Below are positions 8,414-16,577 of a DNA stretch of 64,000 nucleotides, in pieces (the stretch's first letter is position 1; each line of letters starts with the position of its first letter). The DNA is taken from positions 62,001-126,000 of the forward strand of contig NZ_SMKL01000006.1 in assembly GCF_004348545.1 (NCBI RefSeq). The letters are read 5' to 3'. The notes below the pieces were generated by a model. It ran no database searches. It worked only from the letters and a program-made list of their open reading frames with translations, and was not told the origin of the DNA. The translations under genes and the position numbers were made by a program. Origin of the DNA: Jiangella ureilytica (GTDB taxonomy: Bacteria; Actinomycetota; Actinomycetes; Jiangellales; Jiangellaceae).

Positions 8414-8655
8414 CTCGATCCCGTCGTCTCGAGGCTCCAAGAGCGAGTTCGCGACCTCCAACCGTACGTCGACCTGCTGGTAGCGGATGTCGTGCTGAGA
8501 TTCGGGGTCTCAATCGGTACGCCGATCCAGCGCGAGAAGAGCGTCACTGTCGGGCACGACGGAACGCCGTCGCATGGACCTCCGTGACGGGCTGATCGTC
8601 CGATTCCGGATCATCGCCATCTCAACGACTACATCGAGTCCCGTCTCGGACCAGG
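8414..8655 (+). pseudogene. Remnant of a third NTF2/SnoaL-like gene
   Basis: Frame 2 reads DLQPYVDLLVADVVLRFGV, matching the DFRPYTDLIATD..LTFGV region of the gene at 2570. The middle of the domain is missing. At 8574 frame 3 reads MDLRDGLIVRFRIIA and then slips back to frame 2 as HLNDYIESRLG, matching the end of the gene at 3016. It therefore has an internal deletion and at least one frameshift. Its last ~27 bp overlap the 3' end of the neuC-like gene on the other strand, marking the edge of the sugar operon. Confidence 0.72.
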
Positions 8656-9771
8656 GTCCATGTCGCGGATGGCGGCGAGGATCCGTCCGGCCGAGTGCCC
8701 GTCCCCGAAGGGGGATCGTCTGTGGGCGGTCCTCGCGATGTGCGCCGGCTCCAGGGCCCGGCGGATTGCGGCGGCGATGTCCCGCGCCGACTCGCCGCAG
8801 TCGATGACCGAGGCGGCTCGGGGCCGGCCGTTCTGGCGACTGCCGATGTTCACCGTCGGCGTGTGCAGGGCCGGCGCCTCGACCAGGGCGCTCGACGAGT
8901 TCCCCACGACGACCGACGCGTGCTTCACAAGGCTCAGGTACACCGACTGGCCGAGCGACGGCATGGTCATGGATCGGTGCGGGTTGTCCGCGACATAGCG
9001 CTCGATGGGCGCGAACACTCCCGACCCGCCTTGGTCGACGTTGGTGCCGGTGAAGACGACGGTCGCGTCGGGGAAGTCGTCGAGCGCCTCCAGCAGACCC
9101 TCGATGCCCTCACGGCTCCCCCGCGGATCCGCGGTGGCCGGGTGATAGGTGACAACGAACAGCGGATCGTTCAGCTTCAAGCGCAGAACGTCGGCGAGCT
9201 CGGCGCGGGAGAGAAACGACATCGTCCGCACCGTGTCGAGGCCCGGTGCGCCGAAGGCGTGCACGCGAGCCGGGTCCTCCCCCATCCGGATCACCCGCTG
9301 CCGGAACTCCTCGTTCGACGTGAAGTGCAGCTGGGCGAACTGCGTGATCGCATGCCTCACCGAGTCGTCCGTCGAGCCGTGCGAGAGCTCGCCCCCGCCG
9401 ATGTGGGCGACCGGCAGCAGCCGCAATGCGGCGGCGACGGTGACGGCCAGCGCCTCGTAGCGGTCGCCCAGAACGACGAGGATGTCCGGCCGCAGGCGGT
9501 CCAGCGCGTCGGCATAGCCGATCAGACCCAGGCCGAGCGACTTCGCGACCGCCGTGGGCGAGTCAGATGCCAGCACGACGTCAACCCGCTCGTCGACCCG
9601 GAAGCCGTCGGCCTCGATCTGGTCGACCGTCGAACCCTGGGAGCCCACGAGATGACCGCCGGACACGAGCAGCTGCAGGTCTATCTCCGGGTCGCGGTGG
9701 AGCTTCTGGATGAGCGGGAACAGCGGCCCATAGTCGGCCCGGGAGCCCGTGAATACACAAATCCGCCGCAT
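8629..9771 (-). CDS. UDP-GlcNAc 2-epimerase family, hydrolysing type (NeuC/LegG-like)
   Basis: A 380-residue protein of the NeuC/LegG branch. It starts with ICVFTGSRADYGPL, has the phosphate/nucleotide-binding VVLGDRYEALA and HIGGGELSHGSTDD, and the C-terminal VVGNSSSALVEAP motif. The hydrolysing epimerases invert C2 and release the free mannosamine-type sugar from its nucleotide. In legionaminate synthesis LegG yields 2,4-diacetamido-2,4,6-trideoxymannose. It is the last gene of the long minus-strand operon, 4 bp after the SDR gene. The expected next enzyme, the PEP-dependent synthase NeuB/LegI, is not in the window. Confidence 0.88.
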   Translation of the reverse strand: MRRICVFTGSRADYGPLFPLIQKLHRDPEIDLQLLVSGGHLVGSQGSTVDQIEADGFRVDERVDVVLASDSPTAVAKSLGLGLIGYADALDRLRPDILVVLGDRYEALAVTVAAALRLLPVAHIGGGELSHGSTDDSVRHAITQFAQLHFTSNEEFRQRVIRMGEDPARVHAFGAPGLDTVRTMSFLSRAELADVLRLKLNDPLFVVTYHPATADPRGSREGIEGLLEALDDFPDATVVFTGTNVDQGGSGVFAPIERYVADNPHRSMTMPSLGQSVYLSLVKHASVVVGNSSSALVEAPALHTPTVNIGSRQNGRPRAASVIDCGESARDIAAAIRRALEPAHIARTAHRRSPFGDGHSAGRILAAIRDMDPGPRRDSM

Positions 9772-9775
9772 GTGG

Positions 9776-10801
9776 TCAGCCGGTCCGTGTTCCGGCGAGG
9801 TCGGTCTCGCCGACCGCCGCATCGACGATGGCCGCGAAGTCTCGAGTCGGTGCGTAACCAAGCCGCTGGGCCGCCTTCTGGTGGGACACCGCGAAGGCGA
9901 GCGTCACCGGGAGTTCGACGGTGACCGTGTCGAGGTCGAACCGGCCGGCCATGACGGCAGCACCCTCGGTGAACGTCGTGGTCCGCGGACCGACGACGTT
10001 GAACGCCTGGTTCGCGGCATCCGAACGGTCGACGACGAGCAGCAGCCCGTCGGCGGCGTCGCGGACGTCGGTGAGGTGGATCGCCCATGACGTGCTCGCC
10101 GGCCCGGTGAGCGCGACGGCGGGATCGTCGTCCCGCTTCCCTACGGCCTCGTCCAGGACTCTGCTCAAGTCGGACCGGTCTGCGAACAGCGGCCACAGGT
10201 TGCCCCGCCGCCCGGCCTGGTGCTGCGCCGCGAGGAACGCGCGGGCCCAGCTCAGCCGGAACAGCGGCAACACCTCGCGGGGCTCCACCACAGATCCCAG
10301 CCGGACGATCGAGTGCTCGAGCCCGTACAGCTCGCCCCAGTTCCGCACCACCTGCTCAGCAAGCACCTTCGAGGTGCCGTAGTAGTCGCCCGGCAGCTGC
10401 GGGTGCTCCTCAGTGATCGGGGTGAAGCGCGGTCTGGCCGGACCGTAGGTGTTGTCGGTGCTGGCCAGGACGAATCGGCGCACCGTCCCGCCTGCCACGG
10501 CGGCCTCGAGCAACCGGACGGTGCCGAGGACGTTGCCGTCGAAGAACTCGTCGATCGGCAGGTCGCCGGGCACCATCCGGGCCGCCAGGTGCACGACCAC
10601 GTCGACGCCCTCGACGGCCCTGGCGAGGGCGCCGGCGTCGGCCAGCGACGCCTCGACGATCTCGACCTCGCGGGCCAGCGCCGGGCGCAGCGCATGCCCG
10701 CCGGGGCGCACCGTCCCCCGGACCGTGTGACCGGCCGCCAGCGACCGCGCCGCCAGTTCCGTGCCGACACGGCCCGCCACACCAGTGATCAGGATCTTCA
10801 T
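9776..10801 (-). CDS. NAD-dependent epimerase/dehydratase (extended SDR) in the sugar operon
   Basis: A 341-residue extended SDR with TGVAGRVG at the N-terminus, HLAAR after strand 4 and the catalytic YYGTSK motif. Its closest visible relative is the protein at 3686-4681: both keep VEIVEA, FVLAS.D.TY and DYYGT.K. The family oxidises C4 of nucleotide or free sugars to start epimerisation, dehydration or reduction. In this operon it could modify the amino sugar made by the LegB/LegC-type enzymes. It is separated from neuC by 4 bp and from the PtmA-like gene by 28 bp. The exact reaction cannot be assigned. Confidence 0.75.
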   Translation of the reverse strand: MKILITGVAGRVGTELAARSLAAGHTVRGTVRPGGHALRPALAREVEIVEASLADAGALARAVEGVDVVVHLAARMVPGDLPIDEFFDGNVLGTVRLLEAAVAGGTVRRFVLASTDNTYGPARPRFTPITEEHPQLPGDYYGTSKVLAEQVVRNWGELYGLEHSIVRLGSVVEPREVLPLFRLSWARAFLAAQHQAGRRGNLWPLFADRSDLSRVLDEAVGKRDDDPAVALTGPASTSWAIHLTDVRDAADGLLLVVDRSDAANQAFNVVGPRTTTFTEGAAVMAGRFDLDTVTVELPVTLAFAVSHQKAAQRLGYAPTRDFAAIVDAAVGETDLAGTRTG

Positions 10802-10829
10802 CGCGTGCCAGTCCTCTCATGTCCAGGGG

Positions 10830-11642
10830 TCACCACGCCGACCAACCGCCATCGACCACCCATTCGGCGCCGGTCACGAACGAGGCATCGTCGGATGCCA
10901 GGAACTCGACGACGGCAGCGATCTCCTCGGGCCGGCCGAGCCGGCGCAGGGGCGTCGCACGAGCGAGGCGAGCGGCATTGTCGGCACGGACGGGACGTTC
11001 CGGCGTCTTGATCATTCCGGGTGAGACGGTGTTGACCCGGACGTTCCATTGCCCGGCCACGATCGCGAGCTCCCTGGTCAGCGCTGCCACAGCGCCCTTG
11101 GAGGCGTGGTACGCCGGTGACCGCATCGGTCCGCCGGGGCTCTCCTGCGGATACGTTCCCTCGTAGAAGGCACTATTGAGACCGAGCGATCCGTAGATCG
11201 AGCCGATGGTGACGACGGCGCCTCGGCCCTGTTCCCTCATGCGTCCGATCGCCCAGCCCGACAGCAGCGCCACCGCGACCAGGTTGGTCTCGAGCTCCGC
11301 CCGCCACGTGTCCGGCGACTGCTCGAACAGCGGCATCGCGCTGGACCGCGCCGCGCAGTTGACCAGGAGGTCGAGCCGCAGCGCCATGGTGGACCAGCAG
11401 CCGATGAGCGCCTCGCGTCCGTCGACGGTGGCGAGATCGCAGCAGATCGTCTCGACCGGCTCAGACGGCGGACCGGCCAGGGCCGCGGTCTCCTTCAGGT
11501 CGTCCTCGTCCAGGCCAGCGATCAGGCACCGCCAGCCGTTCCGTGCGAGCCGAAGCGTGATCGCCCGGCCGATCCCCCGGCCACCGCCGGTGATGATCGC
11601 GACCCTCGGCAGACCACCCGCTCCGTCCCATTCCACTCTCAT
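10830..11642 (-). CDS. Classical SDR oxidoreductase resembling PtmA
   Basis: A 270-residue classical short-chain dehydrogenase with TGGGRGIG, NCAA, the serine in GSIYGS and the YHASK active site. The stretch GSIYGSLGLNSAFYEGTY is reminiscent of the flagellin-glycan enzyme PtmA from the legionaminate route, which acts in supply of the amino-sugar precursor. The ATG overlaps the aminotransferase stop in ATGA. The PtmA comparison rests on memory of the family and the neighbours. A general 3-oxoacyl reductase is the main alternative, since acyl-chain genes are also in this operon. Confidence 0.72.
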   Translation of the reverse strand: MRVEWDGAGGLPRVAIITGGGRGIGRAITLRLARNGWRCLIAGLDEDDLKETAALAGPPSEPVETICCDLATVDGREALIGCWSTMALRLDLLVNCAARSSAMPLFEQSPDTWRAELETNLVAVALLSGWAIGRMREQGRGAVVTIGSIYGSLGLNSAFYEGTYPQESPGGPMRSPAYHASKGAVAALTRELAIVAGQWNVRVNTVSPGMIKTPERPVRADNAARLARATPLRRLGRPEEIAAVVEFLASDDASFVTGAEWVVDGGWSAW

Positions 11643-12772
11643 GACGCCGCCAGTGCCGAGGTGAGGGATGCGACGACGGTGTCCTGGTCGCGCTCGGAGA
11701 GGTGCGCGGAGCTGGGCAGGGACAGGCCGCGGCGGTACAGGTCGTCCGCCACCCCGCCGCCGATCCGGTCCGCGGCGCGGTAGGGGCGCTGGTCGTGCAG
11801 GGGCGGCCAGAGCCGCCGGGCCTGGACCCCGTCGGCGGCGAGGGCGGCGACGATCTTCTCCGGATCGAGGCCGGGGTCGTCGAGGAGGACGGAGTAGAGC
11901 CAGAACGTCGGGTCGGCCCATGAAGCGACCGGCGGGGCGGTCACCGGGGCGGACCGCAGCGCGTCCCGGTACCGGGCGGCCACCGCGCGTTTCGCCGCCA
12001 CCTTCGCCGGCAGCTGCTCGAGCTGGGCGGTGGCGACGGCGGCGGCGATGTTGGTGAGCCGGTAGTTGTAGCCGACGTCGTCGTGGCGGTAGTGCTCGCC
12101 GTCGACCTTGGCCTGGGTGGTGAGGTGGGCCGCGGTAGCGGCGCGGTCGCCGTCGGCGGTGACGATCATCCCGCCGCCACCCGCGGTGATGATCTTGTTG
12201 CCGTTGAACGAGAAGCAGCCGAGGTCGCCCGCCGTGCCGACCTGGTGCCCGGCCAGCTGACCGGCCGTCCACGAGGCGCCGAGCGACTCCGCCGCGTCCT
12301 CGACGATGTCGATCCAGAAGCGGTCGCGCAGATCGAACAGTGGCTCCATGCGGGCTGGGTGGCCGAGCACGTGGACGACCTCGACGACGTCGGGAATCGG
12401 CCGGCCGAGCCGGGCCCGGCGCACCACCTCGTCGTGGAGCAGCTCGGTGTCCATGTTCCAGGTCTGCGGCTCGCTGTCGACCAGCAGCAGGTCGGCGCCG
12501 GTGTAGTGGGCGGCGTTGGCCGAGGCGATGAAGGTGAAGTCCGAGACGGCGACGACGGTTCCGGGCCCGGCGCCGGCGATGCGGAGGGCGACGTGCAGGG
12601 CGGCGGTCCCGCTCGCGCAGGCGACGGCGTTCGGGGTGCCGACGGCGGCCGCGAGCTCGCGCTCGAACCGGCCGACGAACGGCCCGGCCGACGAGACGAA
12701 GCCGGTGTCGACGCACTCGCGCAGGTAGCGCGCCTCGTTGCCGCCCAGCGACGGCTCCGCCAGCGGGATCAT
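11639..12772 (-). CDS. DegT/DnrJ/EryC1/StrS sugar aminotransferase (LegC-like)
   Basis: A 377-residue PLP aminotransferase. The PLP lysine is at about residue 193 in FSFNGNKIITAGGGG, a form of the motif typical of LegC-type UDP-4-keto-6-deoxy-GlcNAc C4-aminotransferases. CASGTAALH and EDAAESLGA are the other cofactor contacts. It should convert the 4-keto sugar from the LegB-like dehydratase to the 4-amino sugar with glutamate as donor. Both ends overlap neighbours by 4 bp, so synthesis is tightly coupled. Confidence 0.88.
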   Translation of the reverse strand: MIPLAEPSLGGNEARYLRECVDTGFVSSAGPFVGRFERELAAAVGTPNAVACASGTAALHVALRIAGAGPGTVVAVSDFTFIASANAAHYTGADLLLVDSEPQTWNMDTELLHDEVVRRARLGRPIPDVVEVVHVLGHPARMEPLFDLRDRFWIDIVEDAAESLGASWTAGQLAGHQVGTAGDLGCFSFNGNKIITAGGGGMIVTADGDRAATAAHLTTQAKVDGEHYRHDDVGYNYRLTNIAAAVATAQLEQLPAKVAAKRAVAARYRDALRSAPVTAPPVASWADPTFWLYSVLLDDPGLDPEKIVAALAADGVQARRLWPPLHDQRPYRAADRIGGGVADDLYRRGLSLPSSAHLSERDQDTVVASLTSALAAS

Positions 12773-13767
12773 CGCTGGTACCTCGCCGCCCGCTCGAGGT
12801 CGACGCGCGGGGCCAGCCAGGCGGCCGTGGCCGCGAGCCCGTCGCGCAGTGACCAGCCGGCCTGCCAGCCGAGCTGCTCCTTGGCCCGGCTCGGCTCGGA
12901 CAGCAGCAGCTGCACCTCGCTCGCCTCGGGCCGCACCCGCTCCGGATCGGTGACGGCGACGGCGTCGACGCCCGTGACCGCGCAGCACAGCTCGAACAGC
13001 TCGCCGATCGAGACCGACTGGCCGGTGCCCAGTTGCACGAGCGAGCCGGGCGCCAGGTCCGAGAGGGCCATGCGGATGAACCCGTCGACGGTGTCGCTGA
13101 CGAAGGTGAGGTCGCGGCGAGGCGAAAGGCTGCCGAGCCGCACCTCGCTCGCACCGGCGAGCAGCTGGCCGAGGATCGTGGGGATGACGGCGCGCGCGGA
13201 CTGCCGCGGCCCGTAGGTGTTGAACGGCCGCAGGACGAGCACGTCGACGCCGAACGAGCGGGCGTAGGCCTGGCACAGCTGGTCGGCGGCGATCTTGGAG
13301 GCGGCGTACGGCGACTGGCCGCACAGCGGGTGCGTCTCGGTGATCGGCACCGACTCGGGCGTGCCATACACCTCGCTGGTGGACGTGCTGACCATGCGCA
13401 CGTGCCCGGCGTCGCGGACGGCCTCGAGCACGTTGAGGGTGCCGGTGATGTTGGTGTCGACGAACGACTCCGGCGCCTGGTAGCTGTACGGGATCGCGAC
13501 CAGCGCGGCCAGGTGGAACACGATGTCGGAGTCCTGCACCGCCCGGCGCACCGACCGGGCGTCGCGGATGTCGCCCAGCTGCAGGTCCATGGCCGCCAGC
13601 TGATCGGCGCCGAGCTCGTCCAGCCAGCCGTAGGAGCCGTTGGAGTTGTAGACGCAGAACGCGCTGACGGACGCCGCCTCGCGCAGCAACCGCTCGACCA
13701 GGTGGCTGCCGATGAACCCGTCGGCGCCGGTCACCAGGACCCGCCGGCCGGCCAGCCCGCTCGTCAT
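12769..13767 (-). CDS. NAD-dependent nucleotide-sugar 4,6-dehydratase (LegB-like)
   Basis: A 332-residue extended SDR with VLVTGADGFIGSHL at the N-terminus, the LegB-type YNSNGSYGWLDEL loop, HLAAL, STSEVYG and the catalytic YAASK. LegB enzymes remove water from a UDP/GDP-activated GlcNAc to give the 4-keto-6-deoxy sugar. Its position directly before the LegC-like gene, with 4-bp overlap, fits that two-step sequence. A dTDP-glucose dehydratase is less likely given the loop sequence and the aminotransferase type. Confidence 0.85.
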   Translation of the reverse strand: MTSGLAGRRVLVTGADGFIGSHLVERLLREAASVSAFCVYNSNGSYGWLDELGADQLAAMDLQLGDIRDARSVRRAVQDSDIVFHLAALVAIPYSYQAPESFVDTNITGTLNVLEAVRDAGHVRMVSTSTSEVYGTPESVPITETHPLCGQSPYAASKIAADQLCQAYARSFGVDVLVLRPFNTYGPRQSARAVIPTILGQLLAGASEVRLGSLSPRRDLTFVSDTVDGFIRMALSDLAPGSLVQLGTGQSVSIGELFELCCAVTGVDAVAVTDPERVRPEASEVQLLLSEPSRAKEQLGWQAGWSLRDGLAATAAWLAPRVDLERAARYQR

Positions 13768-14411
13768 GCGGTGATCCGGCCGCGCCGCAGTCGCGTCTCC
13801 TTCGCCGGGATGCCGACGACGACGGAATCGGCGGGGACGTCCTTGGTGACGACCGCGCCGGCCCCGACGACCGCGCGGTCCCCGACGACGACATCGCCCA
13901 GCACGATGCAGCCGATGCCGAGCATGACGTCGTCGCCGATGACAGCCCGGGCGCCGACGGAGGCGCCGCCGGCCAGGAGCACGTGGTCACCGATGCGGGA
14001 GTCGTGTCCGGCGAACGTGTTGACCTCCATCATCACGTGCCGCCCGACCTGGGCACCGGCCACGACGTGCGCCGTCTCGAAGATCAGCGAGCCGGCGCCC
14101 ACGCTGGTGTGCAGTCCGATCCACGCCGCCGAGTGCACGAGGGTCGCGGGCTCGCGTCCGTACGAGGCCGCCAGATCGGCCAGCCGGCGCCGCGCCGTGG
14201 GCAGCCCGACGCCGATGACGTAGCGGGCGTCGAGCTCGGCCAGCTGGTGGTCGCCGCCGAGCACCGGCACGCCCCAGACGTCGGGTTCGTCGACGCCGTC
14301 GTCGAGGAAGCCCAGCAGCTTGTACGTGGAGGCCTGCTGCTCCACGTCCTGGGCGAGGCCGATGATCTGGCGGCCGAGGCCGCCGGATCCGAGGATCACC
14401 AGTGGGCGCAC
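13764..14411 (-). CDS. NeuD/PglD-family sugar acyltransferase (LegH-like, left-handed beta-helix)
   Basis: A 215-residue protein. It starts with a Rossmann-like LVILGSGGLGRQI segment and continues with hexapeptide repeats (for example DVMLGIGCIVLGDVVVGDRA) that form a left-handed beta-helix, ending in AVVTKDVPADSVVVGIPAK. The family N-acetylates the 4-amino group using acetyl-CoA. In this operon the acyl donor could be a larger acyl-CoA, since the genes upstream encode acyl-CoA-processing enzymes; that is inference. The start is a GTG. An 84-bp gap separates it from the MaoC-like gene, the largest spacing inside the operon. Confidence 0.85.
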   Translation of the reverse strand: MRPLVILGSGGLGRQIIGLAQDVEQQASTYKLLGFLDDGVDEPDVWGVPVLGGDHQLAELDARYVIGVGLPTARRRLADLAASYGREPATLVHSAAWIGLHTSVGAGSLIFETAHVVAGAQVGRHVMMEVNTFAGHDSRIGDHVLLAGGASVGARAVIGDDVMLGIGCIVLGDVVVGDRAVVGAGAVVTKDVPADSVVVGIPAKETRLRRGRITA

Positions 14412-14495
14412 GCGAGTCGTCCTTCCGCCGGGAAATGCTCTCTGACCAGCGCTGTCGATTGTGGTTCGCCCGGCCTGCCCGGGGCAGGGGGCGCG

Positions 14496-14927
14496 TTACG
14501 GCCCGGCCGGCCAGGCCACCGTCGCGTGGCCCGGCGCGCACAGCTCGCCGCGTTGGTCCCGCTCCTCGAGCCGCAGCTTCGCGACGCACTCCCCGGGCGC
14601 GTCGCGCACCGCGACGACCTCACCCGTCACGACCAGCTCGTCGCCGGCGACGGCGATGCCGCGGTTCCGCCAGCCGAAGGCGCGCAGCGTCGCGTCCGGC
14701 CCGGCCCAGGCGAGGACGGCGTTGAGCAGGACGCAGCCGTGCAGGTGCGACTGCACGAGCACGTCCGGGTACCCCTCGGAGCGCGCGTAAGCGGCGTCGT
14801 AGTGGATGCGGTGCGCGTTCCAGGTGACGGCGCTGAACCGGAACAGCCGCACAGTGCTGGCGCGCAGCCGGTACGGCGGCAGGGCCACGCCGGGCACGAC
14901 ATCCGTCGCTACGGTCACGGCGCTCAC
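14496..14927 (-). CDS. MaoC/hotdog-fold acyl dehydratase, C-terminal-type subunit
   Basis: A 143-residue hotdog-fold protein with FSAVTWNAHRIHYD followed by GYPDVLVQSHLHG, the usual active-site segment of MaoC/HTD2-like (R)-hydratases and mesaconyl-CoA hydratase C-terminal halves. It would add or remove water across a 2-enoyl thioester. The GTG start overlaps the stop of the companion half in GTGA, so the two products probably form a heterodimer. The position just before the acyltransferase gene suggests that its product is an acyl donor. Confidence 0.82.
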   Translation of the reverse strand: MSAVTVATDVVPGVALPPYRLRASTVRLFRFSAVTWNAHRIHYDAAYARSEGYPDVLVQSHLHGCVLLNAVLAWAGPDATLRAFGWRNRGIAVAGDELVVTGEVVAVRDAPGECVAKLRLEERDQRGELCAPGHATVAWPAGP

Positions 14928-15439
14928 CTCGCGATGAAGGTCTCGTCGCACGTCACCAGCGGCCGGTCGGAGCCGTCGGCGAACACGCGGCGCACCCGGA
15001 GGACCAGCAGGTCGCCGGAGCGGCCGGCCTTGTGGCGGACGTCGGTGAGCGTGGTGTGCTCGACGACGTGGTCGCCGGCCCGGACGGGGCGGTGGAACTC
15101 CAGGTCCTGGCCGGCGCCCATGAGCCGCAGTCCCTCCAGCGGCAAGCCACGGGTCTCGTCGGTGCCGGACCCGTCCGGTCGCAGCTCGGCCTCCGGCGGG
15201 CCGGGCGACCACCCCATGACGGAACTGAGGTACAACGGCGGCGCCTGTCCGTCCGGCGGCAGCGCGCTACCGGAGGCCAGCGCGAACCGTTCGAGGTCGC
15301 GGGCCGCCAGCGAGCCGAGGTCGCGGCGCCGGGTCACCCCGGTCTCGGCGGCCAGCCGCCGCGCGGCCGCCGCGATGGCGCCGTCGCCACCGGTCCTGAC
15401 GCCGTCGCCGCCGGTCGTGATGCCGTCGCCGTCAGTCAT
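14924..15439 (-). CDS. FAS1-type dehydratase/MaoC N-terminal-like subunit
   Basis: A 171-residue hotdog-fold protein matching the non-catalytic N-terminal half of double-hotdog hydratases, with GPPEAELRPDGSGTDETRGLPLEG, shortened here, and a closing strand RPLVTCDETFIAR. The first ~20 residues are an unusual GGDG repeat probably not part of the fold. Its ATG lies within the last codons of the acyl-CoA dehydrogenase gene (8-bp overlap), and its own stop overlaps the catalytic partner's start. It is likely structural and substrate-binding rather than catalytic. Confidence 0.78.
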   Translation of the reverse strand: MTDGDGITTGGDGVRTGGDGAIAAAARRLAAETGVTRRRDLGSLAARDLERFALASGSALPPDGQAPPLYLSSVMGWSPGPPEAELRPDGSGTDETRGLPLEGLRLMGAGQDLEFHRPVRAGDHVVEHTTLTDVRHKAGRSGDLLVLRVRRVFADGSDRPLVTCDETFIAR

Positions 15440-16577
15440 GGGCGGCCTCGCCCAGGAGCTCGCGGGCGATCATCCAGCGCTGGATCTCGCTGGTCCCGTG
15501 GCCGATGCGCCACACCCGGACCTGGCGGTAGAAGCTCTGGATCGGCAGCTCGCGCGTGTACCCCAGGCCGCCGAGGATCTGCAGACACCGGTCGGTGACG
15601 CGCTGCGCCATCTCGGTGGCATAGAGCTTGGCCATGTACGCCTCGCTGGTGATCGTCCGGCCCTCGTCGGCCAGCCAGGCGGCCCGGTAGACGAGGAGCC
15701 GAGCCGCCTCGAGCTCCGTCACGGAGTCGGCCAGCATCCACTGCACCGCCTGCCGCGACGCGATGGGCCGGCCCCAGGTCCGGCGCTCCTTCGCCCACTC
15801 GACCGCGATGTCGATGCAGCGCCGCGCGATGCCGAGCTGGAAGGCGGCGATCTTGAGCCGGCCGTGCGTGAGCTGCTCCGTCGCGAGCCGCCAGCCGCCG
15901 CCCACCTCGCCGACCCGGTTGGCGTCGGGCACCACGCAGTTCTCGAACGACAGCTCGTGCGGGTCCCAGTCGTCGCCCATGGTGGGGATCGGCCGCGACC
16001 GCGTCAGACCCGGGGTGTCCATGTCGACGACGAAGCAGGTGACGCCGCGCGAGCCGAGGTCGGGGTCGACGGTGGCGAAGAGGATCACGAAGTCGGCGCG
16101 CTCGGCGTAGGAAATGAACGTCTTCGTGCCGTTGATCAGCCAGTTGTCGCCGTCGCGGACGGCCCGCGTGCGGACGGCCGCGACGTCCGACCCGCCGCCC
16201 GGCTCGGTGAACGCGTAGCAGCAGCGCAGGTCCTCCTTGATGATCGGATAGACGTACCGGTGCCGCTGCTCCTCGGTGCAGGCGTACAGCACCGGCTCGG
16301 GGCTGCCGCCGAACTCGAACATGGCCGGGTGCCGGAACAGCTCTTCGCCCACCAGGCAGGCGCCGAGCGTGCCGATGCCTTGACCGCCGAGCTCCTCGGG
16401 CACGTCCAGCGCCCAGAGGCCCTGCCGCCGGGCCCGGTGCTCCAGCTCGGTGCGCAGCTCCGCGGGGAACCGGCCCTCGAGCAGGAAGTCGCGCTCGAGC
16501 GGCATCAGCTCGCGTTCGCGGAACCGGCGGACGATGTCGACGAAGTCACGCAGGTCGTCGGGGATGGTGAAGTCCAT
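15432..16577 (-). CDS. Acyl-CoA dehydrogenase family flavoprotein
   Basis: A 381-residue FAD enzyme with the first family signature CYAFTEPGGGSD, the flavin-binding INGTKTFIS and the C-terminal ILGGLGYTRELPIQSFYRQ segment. It forms a 2,3-double bond in an acyl thioester and passes electrons to ETF. The usual catalytic glutamate of YEGTSE-type enzymes is replaced: the sequence reads IGHGTSEIQ, so the base may lie elsewhere, as in isovaleryl-type enzymes. The start overlaps the stop of the ThDP enzyme by 1 bp (TGATG). With the two hydratase halves it makes an oxidise-then-hydrate module. Confidence 0.88.
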   Translation of the reverse strand: MDFTIPDDLRDFVDIVRRFRERELMPLERDFLLEGRFPAELRTELEHRARRQGLWALDVPEELGGQGIGTLGACLVGEELFRHPAMFEFGGSPEPVLYACTEEQRHRYVYPIIKEDLRCCYAFTEPGGGSDVAAVRTRAVRDGDNWLINGTKTFISYAERADFVILFATVDPDLGSRGVTCFVVDMDTPGLTRSRPIPTMGDDWDPHELSFENCVVPDANRVGEVGGGWRLATEQLTHGRLKIAAFQLGIARRCIDIAVEWAKERRTWGRPIASRQAVQWMLADSVTELEAARLLVYRAAWLADEGRTITSEAYMAKLYATEMAQRVTDRCLQILGGLGYTRELPIQSFYRQVRVWRIGHGTSEIQRWMIARELLGEAAHD

